A stretch of DNA of 64,000 nt from Taklimakanibacter deserti (lineage in GTDB: Bacteria; Pseudomonadota; Alphaproteobacteria; Rhizobiales; Aestuariivirgaceae). The stretch covers positions 1 to 64,000 of the forward strand of contig QORU01000017.1 in the NCBI GenBank assembly GCA_003574785.1, written 5' to 3'. The position numbers and the translations under genes are program-made. This document shows, in pieces, positions 1-9,064 of the stretch (positions within the stretch are counted from its first letter, which is position 1; every line of letters begins with the position of its first letter). The notes under the pieces were generated by a model, which had not been told where the DNA came from, did not search any database, and saw only the letters and a program-made list of their open reading frames with translations.

Positions 1-156
1 TCGCAGCAACGCGGAGGGCTTGGTGGCTCCCGGCAGAGCGACCCGTCCTGCCAGTCTAATCCCCGGCACAGGACACCAGAAGGGTACAGGGAGGGGCCGA
101 ATGCGCAGCATTGGGAGGGAGAGGGGGAAATGACGGCGATTTCTTCTCCGCCGGTT
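1..156. other. Left edge, no gene recognised
   Basis: No coding region or RNA gene can be supported in this stretch. It is downstream of the leftward operon that starts at cobS. A structured RNA cut by the window edge cannot be excluded because the first 90 bases are rich in short complementary GC runs, but no family consensus was recognised. Confidence 0.4.
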
Positions 157-196
157 CCCCCTCACCCTAACCCTCTCCCCCGCAGGGGGAGAGGGG
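157..196. repeat. GC-rich intergenic palindrome
   Basis: A CCCTCACCCTAACCCTCTCC-type sequence followed by its complementary arm (stem about 171-181 against 185-195, loop GCA). Sequences of this kind are common dispersed intergenic repeats in alphaproteobacteria. It lies just after the stop of the leftward phytase-like gene and could also help terminate its transcription. Confidence 0.6.
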
Positions 197-201
197 ATAC
201 G

Positions 202-1200
202 TCACTCCTTCAGCGCGAATTGCAGGAGGAGGGTGCGCTGGAATTCGGGGCGGTAATTGTTGTCGGAGACGACGGTGATGCGGGTCTCGCCATTGAGCTT
301 CGAAACGGCGATGCCTTCCATGTTGTCGATGCGGTAAATCGGCATGCGGCCCGAGAAGACGAGGCTCGGGCTCACTGCCCCGCCGGCAACGATGTCTTCC
401 GTCCGGATGCGGCGGATCGCCATGCCGGGCAGCGTCGTGGCGCTGAAACTCCGCTCGACCGTGATGATGTCGCCATCGGGCAGGATGGCGAGATCGGTGA
501 TGGCATAGTCCTCATACTGCTTGATCGCGAATTCGAAAGGCTTCCGGCCGCCCCAGACGAAGGCGCGGATGTCGCCATTCTCGTCCTTGTTCAATTCCGA
601 GATCGCGATGATCGAGCCGGCAAGGGGGCCCGAGGCGAAGCGGCCGATCGCTTCGAGCTCCTTGTTGGACGGACCGTTGACCGCGGCCTTGGGCAGCTTC
701 AGGTCCTTGAACCTGGCCTTGAAGCCGTTCTTGCCGAGATCGAAGAGGCCGGCGCGCGTCCGGCTCTCGAAGCCCACGATCACCTTGCCGTCGATCTTGC
801 CCGGCTGCCAGCCGGCCAGGGCCTCGGCGTCGCTCCTGATCTTGCCCTTGTTCGGCTTGCCGTCGGGCCCGAGGATCGGCGCCATGACCGCATTGTCGAG
901 CCCGGAAAGATGGCCGTCGGTATAAAGAATGTCGGCCTTGAACCAGAAGCCGCGGTCGCTCACCGCGAGAAGGCGGGTGCCGTCCTCGGACAGCTCGAGC
1001 GAGGACAGGCCGCCGAAACGCTCATCGTCGCTCGCCAGCTCGAGGCCGCCCCGCCATTCGAGCCCGCCGAAGGTGACGAGCTGCGAGAACAGGGTGAAGG
1101 ACTTCACCGGCAGGGCCCTGACGGTAAGCGCTTCCTCCTGAGCCCGGGCGGGGAGGGCGGCGAGAAGCACGACGGCGAGCCAGAGCCAGAGCCGCTTCAT
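202..1200 (-). CDS. Esterase-like activity of phytase family protein, secreted
   Basis: The product is about 332 residues with an N-terminal signal peptide (MKRLWLW, hydrophobic stretch, then ALPARAQ). The body has beta-propeller-like repeats (GGLSSLELSEDG, LLAVSDRGFW, ITVERSF, RITVVSDNN) typical of the esterase-like/phytase family, whose substrate is usually unknown. The ATG at 1200 overlaps the cobT stop as TGATG, which favours it over the TTG one codon earlier and implies translational coupling. The protein should act in the periplasm. Nothing links it chemically to cobalamin; sharing a transcript with cobT is conserved gene order more than evidence of function. Catalytic residues were not identified. 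Confidence 0.8.
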   Translation of the reverse strand: MKRLWLWLAVVLLAALPARAQEEALTVRALPVKSFTLFSQLVTFGGLEWRGGLELASDDERFGGLSSLELSEDGTRLLAVSDRGFWFKADILYTDGHLSGLDNAVMAPILGPDGKPNKGKIRSDAEALAGWQPGKIDGKVIVGFESRTRAGLFDLGKNGFKARFKDLKLPKAAVNGPSNKELEAIGRFASGPLAGSIIAISELNKDENGDIRAFVWGGRKPFEFAIKQYEDYAITDLAILPDGDIITVERSFSATTLPGMAIRRIRTEDIVAGGAVSPSLVFSGRMPIYRIDNMEGIAVSKLNGETRITVVSDNNYRPEFQRTLLLQFALKE

Positions 1201-3092
1201 CAATTGAGCCGGCGCTTGACGGCGGGTTTGGCGGGCGGCTTGCGCGTCGGCGCCGGCGCCCGCTCCTCGAAGAGCTCGGCGAGCTTCTCGGTCATGGCGC
1301 CACCCAGCTCCTCGGCATCGACGATGGTCACCGCGCGCTTGTAATAGCGCGTCACGTCATGGCCGATGCCGATGGCGATGAGCTCGACCGGCGAGCGGTT
1401 CTCGATGTCGGTGATGATCTGGCGCAGATGCTTCTCGAGATAGTTGCCGGAATTGACCGACAGCGTCGAATCATCGACGGGGGCGCCGTCCGAGATGACC
1501 ATCAGGATGCGGCGCTGCTCGCTGCGGGCGAGGAGGCGGTTATGCGCCCAGATCAGCGCCTCGCCGTCGATATTCTCCTTGAGCAGGCCCTCGCGCATCA
1601 TGAGGCCGAGATTGCGGCGCGACCGCCGCCACGGGCTGTCGGCGGACTTGTAGATGATATGGCGCAGATCATTGAGGCGGCCTGGATTGCCGGGCTTGCC
1701 GGCGGCGAGCCATTTCTCGCGCGACTGGCCGCCCTTCCAGGCCCTGGTGGTGAAGCCCAGGATCTCGACCTTGACGCTGCAGCGCTCGAGGGTGCGCGCC
1801 AGGATGTCGGCGCAGGTCGCGGCGACGGTAATCGGCCTCCCGCGCATCGAGCCCGAATTGTCGAGCAGCAGCGTCACCACCGTGTCGCGGAACTGCATGT
1901 CCTGCTCGACCTTGAACGACAGCGCATGCAAGGGATCGATGATGATGCGCGGCAGGCGCGAGGCATCGAGCAGGCCTTCCTCGAGGTCGAAATCCCAGGA
2001 GCGGTTCTGCTGCGCCATCAGCCTGCGCTGCAGGCGGTTGGCGAGGCGCGCCACCACGCCCTGGAGATTGGAAAGCTGCTTGTCGAGATAGTTCCTAAGC
2101 CGAGTAAGCTCTTCCGCATCGCAGAGGTCCTCGGCCGCGATCTCCTCGTCGAACTGATTGGTGTAGACGCGGTAGAAATCCTCATTCGACAGCGACGAGA
2201 AGGGCAATTGCGGGCGCCAGGGCTCCTCGCCGTCCGGGCTCTCCTCGCTCTCCATGTCGTCCGGCAGGTCGTCGATATCGAGCTGCTGGGCGTCCATCTC
2301 CGAGGCATCGGTCTCGCCCTCGCTGTCCTGCAGCTCCTCCGAGGCCGATTGCTGGCTCTCCTGCTCCTCGCCTTCCGGCGTCTCCTGCTGGTCGCCGCTA
2401 TCGGGCTCGGCCTCTTCATTCTCGTCCGAGTCGTCGTTCTCGTCGGGATCCTCGCCGAGCTCGTCCGCCATGTCGAGAGCGGCGATGATGTCGCGCGACA
2501 TGCGCGCGAAGGCCGCCTGGTCGGCAATGGCATTGGTCAGATGGTCGAGATGCGACGACGCCTTCTCCTCGACCCACGGCCGCCACAGATCGACGAGCGC
2601 CTTGGCCTCATCGGGCGGCGCCTCGCCGGTCAGCCGCTCGCGCACCAGGAGGGCAACGGCTTCCTCCAGCGGCGCATCCTTCTTGGTCGCAGGCCGTCCG
2701 GAGAACTTCTTCTGGTAGCGGTCCTGCAGCATGGCGGCGATGTTCTGGGACATGCCCGGCATGGCGCGCGAGCCGATGCTTTCGACGCGCGCCTGCTCGA
2801 CCGCCTCGAACATGGCGCGGGCGTTCTTGCCTTCCGGACGATAGCGGTTGTGCACTTGATCGTCGTGATTGGCGAGACGCATGGCGAATGAATCGGAGAC
2901 GCCGCGGGTGATGGCGACTTCCTGGCGGTTGAGCTCGATCGAGACTTGCGGCAGCTTGACCTTCTTGCCCTGGAGGGCCGGGGTCTCGGCGCCGAAACTG
3001 ACCGAAAGCTCAGGCTCCCCGGCAATGGTCTTCATCGCCAGGGTGAGGACATTACGGAACTCGCCTGCCGGTCCTTCGCGGTCCTGGGCCAT
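1200..3092 (-). CDS. cobT: Cobaltochelatase subunit CobT
   Basis: CobT is the large regulatory subunit of the aerobic CobNST cobaltochelatase, which inserts cobalt into hydrogenobyrinate a,c-diamide during cobalamin synthesis. The 630-residue length is normal. Seen in the sequence: an N-terminal CobT domain, a long very acidic linker (about residues 210-300, runs of D and E) and a C-terminal von Willebrand factor A domain with a MIDAS-like DNSGSM near residue 410. It works with the AAA+ subunit CobS, encoded 14 bp upstream in the same transcript. The third subunit, CobN, is not in the window. The identification is secure from domain order and the cobS neighbour. Confidence 0.97.
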   Translation of the reverse strand: MAQDREGPAGEFRNVLTLAMKTIAGEPELSVSFGAETPALQGKKVKLPQVSIELNRQEVAITRGVSDSFAMRLANHDDQVHNRYRPEGKNARAMFEAVEQARVESIGSRAMPGMSQNIAAMLQDRYQKKFSGRPATKKDAPLEEAVALLVRERLTGEAPPDEAKALVDLWRPWVEEKASSHLDHLTNAIADQAAFARMSRDIIAALDMADELGEDPDENDDSDENEEAEPDSGDQQETPEGEEQESQQSASEELQDSEGETDASEMDAQQLDIDDLPDDMESEESPDGEEPWRPQLPFSSLSNEDFYRVYTNQFDEEIAAEDLCDAEELTRLRNYLDKQLSNLQGVVARLANRLQRRLMAQQNRSWDFDLEEGLLDASRLPRIIIDPLHALSFKVEQDMQFRDTVVTLLLDNSGSMRGRPITVAATCADILARTLERCSVKVEILGFTTRAWKGGQSREKWLAAGKPGNPGRLNDLRHIIYKSADSPWRRSRRNLGLMMREGLLKENIDGEALIWAHNRLLARSEQRRILMVISDGAPVDDSTLSVNSGNYLEKHLRQIITDIENRSPVELIAIGIGHDVTRYYKRAVTIVDAEELGGAMTEKLAELFEERAPAPTRKPPAKPAVKRRLN

Positions 3093-3106
3093 GGCCCATC
3101 AGCCTC

Positions 3107-4096
3107 TCATGACAGAGCGACATGCGCCGGGGATTCGGGAAGTTCCTCGCCGAAACAGCGCTGATAGAATTCTGCGACCAGGGCGCGCTCGAGCTCATCG
3201 CATTTGTTGAGGAAGGTGACGCGGAAGGCGAAGCCCAGATCGTCGAAGATCTCGGCATTCTGCGCCCAGGTCATCACCGTGCGCGGGCTCATGACCGTCG
3301 ACAGGTCGCCCTGCATGAAGGCGTTCCTGGTCAGATCCGCGACGCGCACCATATTGGCGATCACCTTGCGGCCCTTCTCGTTGTCGTAGCTCTTGGTCTT
3401 GGCCAGCACGATGCCGACTTCCTGCGCATGCGGCAGGTAGTTCAAGGCGGTGACGATCGACCAGCGGTCCATCTGCGCCTGGTTGATCTGCTGGGTGCCG
3501 TGATAGAGGCCGGTCGTGTCGCCGAGACCGATGGTGTTGGCGGTCGAGAACAGCCGGAAAGCGGGATGCGGGCGGATGACGCGCGATTGGTCGAGCAGCG
3601 TAAGTTTTCCTGAGGATTCGAGGATGCGCTGGATGACGAACATGACATCGGGACGGCCGGCGTCATATTCATCGAAGACCAGCGCCACATTGTGCTGATA
3701 GGACCACGGCAGGATGCCTTCGCGGAATTCGGTGATCTGCTTGCCGTCTTTGAGCACGATCGCATCCTTGCCGATGAGATCGATGCGGCTGATATGGCTG
3801 TCGAGGTTGATGCGGATGCACGGCCAGTTGAGGCGCGCCGCGACCTGCTCGATATGGGTCGACTTGCCGGTGCCATGATAACCGGTGATCATGACACGGC
3901 GGTTATAGGCAAAGCCGGCCAGGATCGCGAGCGTGGTCTCGCGGTTGAAGAGGTAATCCTCGTCGAGATCGGGCACATGCTCGCCGGCCCGGGAATAGGC
4001 GGGAACTTCAAGGCTTGAATCGAAGCCGAACAACTGCCGCACCGACACCTTCATGTCGGGGAGAGGGGCTGCTTCGCCATTGGTGGTCACGGTCAT
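3107..4096 (-). CDS. cobS: Cobaltochelatase subunit CobS (AAA+ ATPase)
   Basis: CobS is the AAA+ ATPase that, with CobT, drives cobalt insertion by CobN. Walker A (GYHGTGKST) lies at about residues 72-80 and Walker B (VALVFDEYD) near 145. The sensor/arginine-finger region follows, and the length is about 330 residues, as usual for the family. The ATG at 4096 is preferred over an in-frame GTG at 4120 because family members start close to the [16 protein letters not shown] segment. The ribosome binding site is weak for both. It leads the cobS-cobT-phytase-like transcript. The 140 bases upstream hold no obvious cobalamin riboswitch. Confidence 0.96.
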   Translation of the reverse strand: MTVTTNGEAAPLPDMKVSVRQLFGFDSSLEVPAYSRAGEHVPDLDEDYLFNRETTLAILAGFAYNRRVMITGYHGTGKSTHIEQVAARLNWPCIRINLDSHISRIDLIGKDAIVLKDGKQITEFREGILPWSYQHNVALVFDEYDAGRPDVMFVIQRILESSGKLTLLDQSRVIRPHPAFRLFSTANTIGLGDTTGLYHGTQQINQAQMDRWSIVTALNYLPHAQEVGIVLAKTKSYDNEKGRKVIANMVRVADLTRNAFMQGDLSTVMSPRTVMTWAQNAEIFDDLGFAFRVTFLNKCDELERALVAEFYQRCFGEELPESPAHVALS

Positions 4097-4236
4097 GTTT
4101 ATAGCCAATTGTATCGTCACTCGGAATGCGGAGGGTTCTAGACGGTCAACGGGGCCGGAGCAAGGCTGCTCGGGGGGCCGGCTTTAAGACCTAGGTCCAC
4201 AGGTGTGAAAAGCGGCTTAAATCTGGATGCTCCGGA

Positions 4237-4839
4237 TCAGCAAAAGCCGGTCGAGCGTAAGTAATCATAGGCCTGGATGACCGCCTTCAGCGTGTCTTCA
4301 TTCGCCCGGCTGCCATTATTGGCGTCCGGATGAAGCCTTTTCACCAGGGTCTTATACTGGCTGCGGACCTTTTCCCTGGTGGCCGTCTCATCGAGGCCCA
4401 GCGTATGCAAGGCCTTCAATTCAGCATTGCGAATGGGGCGGGCGGCGTTGCCCCCTGCCGTCGGCTGGCCGTCCTCGCCCAGGAGATTGAACGGGTCGCG
4501 GAAGTCGCCGGGCCGGGCGCGCCTGCCCTTGGCATTCATGGTGCTCGAATTCTGGCCGAGCTTCCAGGTCGGGCGATGGCCGGTCGCGGCCTCCTTCTGG
4601 AAGTCGCGGATGGCGTCGTCCTTCATGCCGTCGAAGTAATTGTAGGTCTTGTTATACTGCTGCACATGCTCCAGGCAGAAGGCATGGAACTGGCCTTCCT
4701 GGTTGCGCCCCTTAGGCGCCTTGTGACGGCCGGGCCTGGCGCAGCCCGGCCATTCGCAATTCGGATGCTTGCCGCGCGTCAGGCGTTCTTCGCCGGGCTT
4801 CACCCTGATCTTGTCGAAATATTTGGAATCGAGTTTCAT
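4237..4839 (-). CDS. J-domain (DnaJ-like) protein
   Basis: A co-chaperone-type protein of about 200 residues. The J domain is at the C-terminus (about residues 140-200) with the HPD motif near residue 170 (KRLHPDANNG), the tripeptide that stimulates DnaK ATPase. The N-terminal half has a conserved CEWPGCARPGRHKAPKGR segment, a possible metal site. This layout and the position next to cobS and bolA are standard in Hyphomicrobiales. The start is taken at ATG 4839; an in-frame TTG lies three codons earlier. It is divergent from bolA, with a 40-bp shared promoter gap. The client protein is unknown. Confidence 0.9.
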   Translation of the reverse strand: MKLDSKYFDKIRVKPGEERLTRGKHPNCEWPGCARPGRHKAPKGRNQEGQFHAFCLEHVQQYNKTYNYFDGMKDDAIRDFQKEAATGHRPTWKLGQNSSTMNAKGRRARPGDFRDPFNLLGEDGQPTAGGNAARPIRNAELKALHTLGLDETATREKVRSQYKTLVKRLHPDANNGSRANEDTLKAVIQAYDYLRSTGFC

Positions 4840-4879
4840 CGTCACCAATTATGGGCATCAGTTGATCGAGGAGCAAGTC

Positions 4880-5152
4880 ATGGCGCTCGGACCCGTAGGC
4901 ATGCATATCAAGAACAAGCTTCAGCGCGTCTTTCAGCCGCAGACGCTCGACGTCGTCGATGAATCGCATCTGCATGCCGGCCACGCCGGATCGCATCCTA
5001 ATGGTGAAAGCCATTTCCGCGTCAAAATTGTGTCTGACGCCTTCACCGGCAAGAACCGCGTCGACACGCATCGCATGGTGAATGACGCGCTCAAGGAAGA
5101 GCTCAAGTCGCGCGTGCATGCGCTCGCCATCCAGGCCTCGGCGCCAAAATAG
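4880..5152 (+). CDS. bolA: BolA family protein
   Basis: A 90-residue protein with the BolA signature: VVDESHLHAGH followed by GESHFRVKIVS, FTGKNRVDTHRMVNDALKEE and HALAI. BolA proteins bind [2Fe-2S] clusters with monothiol glutaredoxins and take part in iron and stress regulation. The open frame extends upstream, but ATG 4880 (MALGPVGMHIKN) fits family length and leaves room for a promoter in the divergent gap with the J-domain gene. There is no neighbouring glutaredoxin in the window. Confidence 0.93.
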   Translation: MALGPVGMHIKNKLQRVFQPQTLDVVDESHLHAGHAGSHPNGESHFRVKIVSDAFTGKNRVDTHRMVNDALKEELKSRVHALAIQASAPK

Positions 5153-5173
5153 AAGTCGCCGCCTGAATCGCCG

Positions 5174-5854
5174 TCACGAAGCCAGCCGCAACATCCGGCA
5201 CTCGACCAGCATCGACACAAGAGCGACTTTTTCCTCGGCCTCGAGGCCGCCCGGCAGCTCGCGCACATAGAAGGCGCCGGTCCGTCCGATGAAGTCCAGG
5301 GCGTCGCGCGCCAGATCGTTGACCGCGACGACCGGCTCGTCGTCCTTGTCGAGGAGCTCGATCATGCCGTCGGTCGAGCGCAGCTTCAGCCGCCCCTGGT
5401 GATCGTTGAGAACGCGGCGATTGAGCGCGACATGGCGCGCATCGATCCAGATTTCGGACAACGGCGTCCCGAAGAGCTCCTGATAGCGCGCATTGAATTC
5501 CTTGAAGGTCGTGCGTTGCCTGGGGGCGAGACCGGCGTCGGGTGAGTTGCTCGGCGCATGCGGAACATAGCGGCCGAAATACAGCTTGCAGAATTCGACA
5601 TACTGCCTGGTGAACAGGATGAATTGATGCCAGCACTCGTCGATGCGCAACGAATACATGTGCCAGCTCTTCTCGGGATCGAGGGCGGCGATGACGAGAT
5701 AGCGCTTCACTTCCACGAACAACGCCTCGGCTTCCGCCGGCGTGTCGACCATATGATCCTTGACCAGCTTCTCGATGAGGAACGGCGCCTCGTAGTCGAG
5801 TGCCGCAAAGATCCTGGCTGGTGCCCGGTCTTCCGCGGTCATCACGTCGCTCAT
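5174..5854 (-). CDS. Glycine-rich-domain-like protein (GRDP-like), last gene of the Cys-rich operon
   Basis: The 226-residue protein resembles the GRDP-like/DUF1399 family in residues about 30-130 (EKSWHMYSLRIDECWHQFIL, then FCKLYFGRYVPHAP). The conserved DECWHQFI segment is diagnostic. Its C-terminal 85 residues (from RHVALNRRV to the end) match the C-terminus of the cupin encoded immediately upstream, including RDALDFIGR and the LPGGL turn. The ATG overlaps the cupin stop as ATGA, so the two are almost certainly translated together. No biochemical role is established for bacterial members. The operon suggests work on, or with, the cysteine-rich protein encoded first. It could be an adaptor rather than an enzyme. 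Confidence 0.75.
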   Translation of the reverse strand: MSDVMTAEDRAPARIFAALDYEAPFLIEKLVKDHMVDTPAEAEALFVEVKRYLVIAALDPEKSWHMYSLRIDECWHQFILFTRQYVEFCKLYFGRYVPHAPSNSPDAGLAPRQRTTFKEFNARYQELFGTPLSEIWIDARHVALNRRVLNDHQGRLKLRSTDGMIELLDKDDEPVVAVNDLARDALDFIGRTGAFYVRELPGGLEAEEKVALVSMLVECRMLRLAS

Positions 5855-6867
5855 GCGCCGATCCTCCTGAACAGGCCCGTCTCCTCCAGCACCGCGACGA
5901 TGTCCATGCGCTCCGCATCGGAGAGGCTGCCTGGAATGGCTGCCGCGGCGAAGATCTCTTCGCGGGCGATGAACGCCATTGCCGCGCGCGCGGAATCGGC
6001 GATGGCGAACTCCTCGCGAAGTCCTTGCGGCGTCTCAGCATCGAGGGCCACCATGTCGCCGTCGTCGCGCAGGCTGAGCCCGAGGCCGGGATGGGCGCGC
6101 GCCAGCGTGACGTGCCGGGACCGCTCGGGAGCCTCGCCCAGGAACTTGCGGGTCTTCATCGTGCCCATGAGGCGGCATCTTTCCCGCAGCGCCGCGCCCT
6201 CGGCCGCCTGCATGGACGCGGTGATCCGGGCGAGAAGATGCACGCATTTGTGGCGCTGCCGGGCCGAAACCACACGCGCATAGGGATGATCGCCGAGACC
6301 GGCGAAACGCCGGCGCCGGCGCGCCCGCAGCATCGGCAGTTCCTCGTAATTCTCCTCAGGCGGCTTCCCGTCCAAGGGACTCGACATGTGGAAGGACAGC
6401 GACCAGTCGGGCGACATGTTCTTCGGCTCGTGAATGCAAGGCTCGCTGATGAAGCCGACCCGCCCCGCCTCTGCATGGAACCTGTTCTTGGGCACGAGCT
6501 GGCGCGTGCGATAGGATTCGGCGCGATCATAGGTCAGGACTTCGAGCTCGTTGCGGCAAACGGCGGTCACGGTCCAGGCCGTATGCTCGTGGGCGCCGGC
6601 ACTGTGGCCCGGCGCCCAGTAGCCCAGCGCAAACCTGACACCCAGGCCCGGCATGGTGAAGAAGGGGACCAGGCCGCGGCGCGGCACGGCGCTCTCGATC
6701 AAGTCCAGTTCCCGCGCGATGCAGTCGGCCAGGAACTCGTCGTCGAGCAGGGCTTCCTCGACAAGAGCCCGCGCCTTCTGCACCAAAGGCCGATCGGGAT
6801 GCGCCGCATCGCCGCTCCGCGGAAAATGGAGCGCATCGAGCTGGTCGAGGAACGCCTCGAACCTCAT
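5851..6867 (-). CDS. Cysteine-dioxygenase-like cupin protein
   Basis: The protein has about 338 residues. The N-terminal half looks like a thiol-dioxygenase cupin: APGHSAGAHEHTAW gives a His-x-His pair (H93, H95), and SLSFHMSSPLDG supplies a third histidine (about H160) in the position of the SLHLYSPP segment of cysteine dioxygenase. These would be the iron ligands. The remaining half is not part of known cysteine dioxygenases, and its last 85 residues match the C-terminus of the next gene product. ATG 6867 overlaps the upstream stop as ATGA, which fixes the start over an earlier in-frame codon at 6900. Free cysteine or a cysteinyl peptide could be the substrate. The neighbouring Cys-rich protein makes a peptide substrate plausible; this is inference. 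Confidence 0.7.
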   Translation of the reverse strand: MRFEAFLDQLDALHFPRSGDAAHPDRPLVQKARALVEEALLDDEFLADCIARELDLIESAVPRRGLVPFFTMPGLGVRFALGYWAPGHSAGAHEHTAWTVTAVCRNELEVLTYDRAESYRTRQLVPKNRFHAEAGRVGFISEPCIHEPKNMSPDWSLSFHMSSPLDGKPPEENYEELPMLRARRRRRFAGLGDHPYARVVSARQRHKCVHLLARITASMQAAEGAALRERCRLMGTMKTRKFLGEAPERSRHVTLARAHPGLGLSLRDDGDMVALDAETPQGLREEFAIADSARAAMAFIAREEIFAAAAIPGSLSDAERMDIVAVLEETGLFRRIGA

Positions 6868-7313
6868 TGCGGCTGCGAGCTGCAGATGCTGCAGTCGCAC
6901 CAGGAAATGCAGTCCATGCAGACCGAGAAGCAGATCGGATCACTTGCTTCCGACCGCCGCACACGCATGCGCAGACGTCCCTTGCGGACTTCCTCCATCT
7001 TGGCAGGGGCTTGAGCGGGAGTCTCCGGCTCGTTGAGGCGCAGAGTGGTGATCGTCGCATCCTTCTTCACCCACAAGATCACCGCTCCAAGCGAAGAGCC
7101 CGGCGCCTTGATCGAGTGGATGATCGCGGCCTTCGGAATCTCGACGCATTCGGAAAGATTGTCCAGGCGCGGAAACAATCGAACCTTGTCCTTGCCGGCG
7201 GTTGGACCGATGAAACCCCGCAGGCTTATCGACGTCTGAGCGCCGCTCGCCAGCAACAAGGCGAGCAGCGGATTCTCATGCAGGTTCTTCGCAGACGCAT
7301 CTTTACCGGCCAT
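6864..7313 (-). CDS. Small protein with cysteine-rich C-terminal tail
   Basis: The product has 149 residues and no recognised family. The central region (about 30-90, containing RGFIGP, VEIPKAAIIHS and GAVILWVKKDA) looks like a small folded beta domain. A basic linker (RKGRLRMRVRRS) follows, then a tail in which six cysteines occur within about 18 residues, spaced C-x3-C-x2-C-x3-C-x-C-x2-C. No signal peptide is visible. It is the first gene of an operon in which both junctions are ATGA overlaps. ATG 7313 has a GGGG run upstream and is preferred over GTG 7322. The shape (globular leader, basic linker, Cys-rich end) suits a modified-peptide precursor or a metal-binding tail. Neither is proven. 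Confidence 0.65.
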   Translation of the reverse strand: MAGKDASAKNLHENPLLALLLASGAQTSISLRGFIGPTAGKDKVRLFPRLDNLSECVEIPKAAIIHSIKAPGSSLGAVILWVKKDATITTLRLNEPETPAQAPAKMEEVRKGRLRMRVRRSEASDPICFSVCMDCISWCDCSICSSQPQ

Positions 7314-7421
7314 GTGCAGCACCCCGCATCGGCAAAAGCCAAGAGCCCCGGCGAAAAGACTACATCATTCCGTATGAAGGACAAGATCGGCGGAGGACGG
7401 CCGCTGTCCCATTTTGGCATG

Positions 7422-7448
7422 AAAAGAGCGCCGTTTTGCAACGGCGCC
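7422..7448 (-). terminator. Rho-independent terminator of the GMC operon
   Basis: Read on the minus strand, GCGCCGTT-GCAA-AACGGCGC forms a perfect 8-bp stem with a GCAA tetraloop, followed by TCTTTT. It lies about 35 bases after the stop of the GMC oxidoreductase gene and separates that operon from the Cys-rich operon downstream. Confidence 0.85.
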
Positions 7449-7480
7449 CAGTCAGGGAGGAATCCCTTGTCGTCAACTGG

Positions 7481-9052
7481 CTAGAGATTGCCCTTCGCCA
7501 TCTCTCCTGCGATGTGATCGGCCTGGCGGATGGCAAGCGCCACGATGGTGAGCGTCGGGTTCTCGGCACCGCCCGTCGTGAACTGGCTGCCATCCGACAC
7601 GAACAGATTGGGGATGTCGTGCGCCTGACCCCATTTGTTGACGACGCCGTCCTTCGCGTTCTCGCTCATCCGGTTGGTGCCGAGATTGTGCGTCGAAGGA
7701 TAGGGCGGGGTGTGGAAGGTCTTGACCGCGCCCACCGCCTCATAGATCGCCGAGCTCTGCTTGAAGGCGTGATCGCGCATCGCCGTGTCATTGGCATGAT
7801 CGTCGAAATTGACATTGGGCACGGGCTGGCCGAACTGGTCCTTGTCGCTCGCATGCAGCGTCACGGCGTTCTTAGCCTGCGGCATGTCCTCGCCCACGAT
7901 CCACAAGCCCGCCATGCGGTCATAGGCATCCATCGCCTCGGCGAAGGAGCGCCCCCATTCGCCGGGATTGAGGAAGGCCGCCATGAACGGCACGCCGAGC
8001 GCCAGCGTCTCCAGCTCATAGCCGCCGGCGAAGCCGCGCGATGTGTCATGGCGCGCCTCGTCCTGGACGATGCCGGCCATGGTGGTGCCGCGATACATGT
8101 GCACCGGCTTGGCGAAGATCGCATAGACCGACCCCGTGGTGTGGCGCATGTAGTTGCGCCCGACCTGGCCCGAGGAATTAGCAAGCCCGTCGGGGAATTT
8201 CGCCGAATGCGAGTTGAGCAGCAGCCGTGGGCTCTCGATCGAGTTGCCGGCGACGCAGACGACGCGCGCCTTCTGCTTCATCTGCTTGCCGTCCTTGCCG
8301 GCATAGACGACGCCATCGACCTTGCCCTGGTCGTTGTGGGTGATGGTCAGCGCCTGGGCGTCCGGCCTCACTTCGAGATTGCCGGTCGCCTCGCCGTCGG
8401 GAATCTCGGTATAGAGCGTCGACCACTTGGCGCCCGACTTGCAGCCCTGGAAGCAGAAGCCGATCTGCAGGCAGGAGCCGCGGCCCTTGCGCGGCTCGGA
8501 ATTGATCGACATGCGCCCGGTATGGACTTCCTTGTAGCCGATCTTCTTCGCGCCCGCCTCCAGCACCTTGAAGTTGTTGTTGCCGGGCAAGCCCGGAATG
8601 TTGTTGGTGCGGGTCGTGCCCATCTTGTCTTCGGCCTTGGCATACCAGGGCTCCATCTCGGCGAGCGTCAGCGGCCAGTCGAGCAGACTGGCGCCGGCTA
8701 TGTCGCCATAGGTCGTCCTCGCCTTGAATTCATGATCCTGGAAGCGCAGCGACGCGCCGGCCCAGTGGACCGTCGAGCCGCCGACCGCCTTGACGATCCA
8801 GGCGGGCAGGCCCGGAAAGTCGGTGGCGACGCGCCAGCTGCCCGAGGTCGTGCGCTTGTCGAGCCAAGAGAGCTGGCTGAAAGCCGCCCATTCGTCATTG
8901 ACGAAATCCTGGTTCTCGATGCGCGGTCCCGCCTCCAGGCAGACGACCTTCACGCCTTTCTGCGCGAGCTCGTTGGAAAGCGTTCCGCCGCCGGCGCCGG
9001 AGCCGATCACCACGACGACCGAATCATCATTGAGGTCAAAAGGTGCGGGCAT
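7481..9052 (-). CDS. GMC family FAD-dependent oxidoreductase (gluconate/alcohol dehydrogenase large subunit type)
   Basis: The protein has 523 residues. An N-terminal dinucleotide-binding motif (VVVIGSGAGGGTLSNELA, about residues 13-30) binds FAD. VGGSTVHWAGASLRF and the C-terminal GTNRMSENAKDGVVNKWGQ and NPTLTIVALAIR segments are typical of the gluconate 2-dehydrogenase/sorbose-type GMC branch. ATG 9052 has a strong GAGGAGG site. The gene follows a subunit-3 gene by 12 bp and lies in a transcript that also carries cytochrome c, so a membrane- or periplasm-linked dehydrogenase passing electrons to cytochrome c is likely. The sugar or polyol substrate cannot be read from the sequence. Confidence 0.9.
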   Translation of the reverse strand: MPAPFDLNDDSVVVVIGSGAGGGTLSNELAQKGVKVVCLEAGPRIENQDFVNDEWAAFSQLSWLDKRTTSGSWRVATDFPGLPAWIVKAVGGSTVHWAGASLRFQDHEFKARTTYGDIAGASLLDWPLTLAEMEPWYAKAEDKMGTTRTNNIPGLPGNNNFKVLEAGAKKIGYKEVHTGRMSINSEPRKGRGSCLQIGFCFQGCKSGAKWSTLYTEIPDGEATGNLEVRPDAQALTITHNDQGKVDGVVYAGKDGKQMKQKARVVCVAGNSIESPRLLLNSHSAKFPDGLANSSGQVGRNYMRHTTGSVYAIFAKPVHMYRGTTMAGIVQDEARHDTSRGFAGGYELETLALGVPFMAAFLNPGEWGRSFAEAMDAYDRMAGLWIVGEDMPQAKNAVTLHASDKDQFGQPVPNVNFDDHANDTAMRDHAFKQSSAIYEAVGAVKTFHTPPYPSTHNLGTNRMSENAKDGVVNKWGQAHDIPNLFVSDGSQFTTGGAENPTLTIVALAIRQADHIAGEMAKGNL

Positions 9053-9064
9053 GATCCATCCTCC

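Noticed and set aside
1..120. Possible structured RNA or riboswitch near the left edge
   Set aside because: The sequence shows short GC helices but no consensus of cobalamin riboswitch, RNase P, tmRNA or SRP RNA could be matched.
130..1344. Long open frame on the plus strand over the phytase-like gene
   Set aside because: It is antisense to a gene with a signal peptide and family motifs, and its protein is low-complexity in the manner of GC-rich antisense translation.
4097..4236. Cobalamin riboswitch upstream of cobS
   Set aside because: The gap is short and lacks the conserved B12-box and the adenosylcobalamin core elements.
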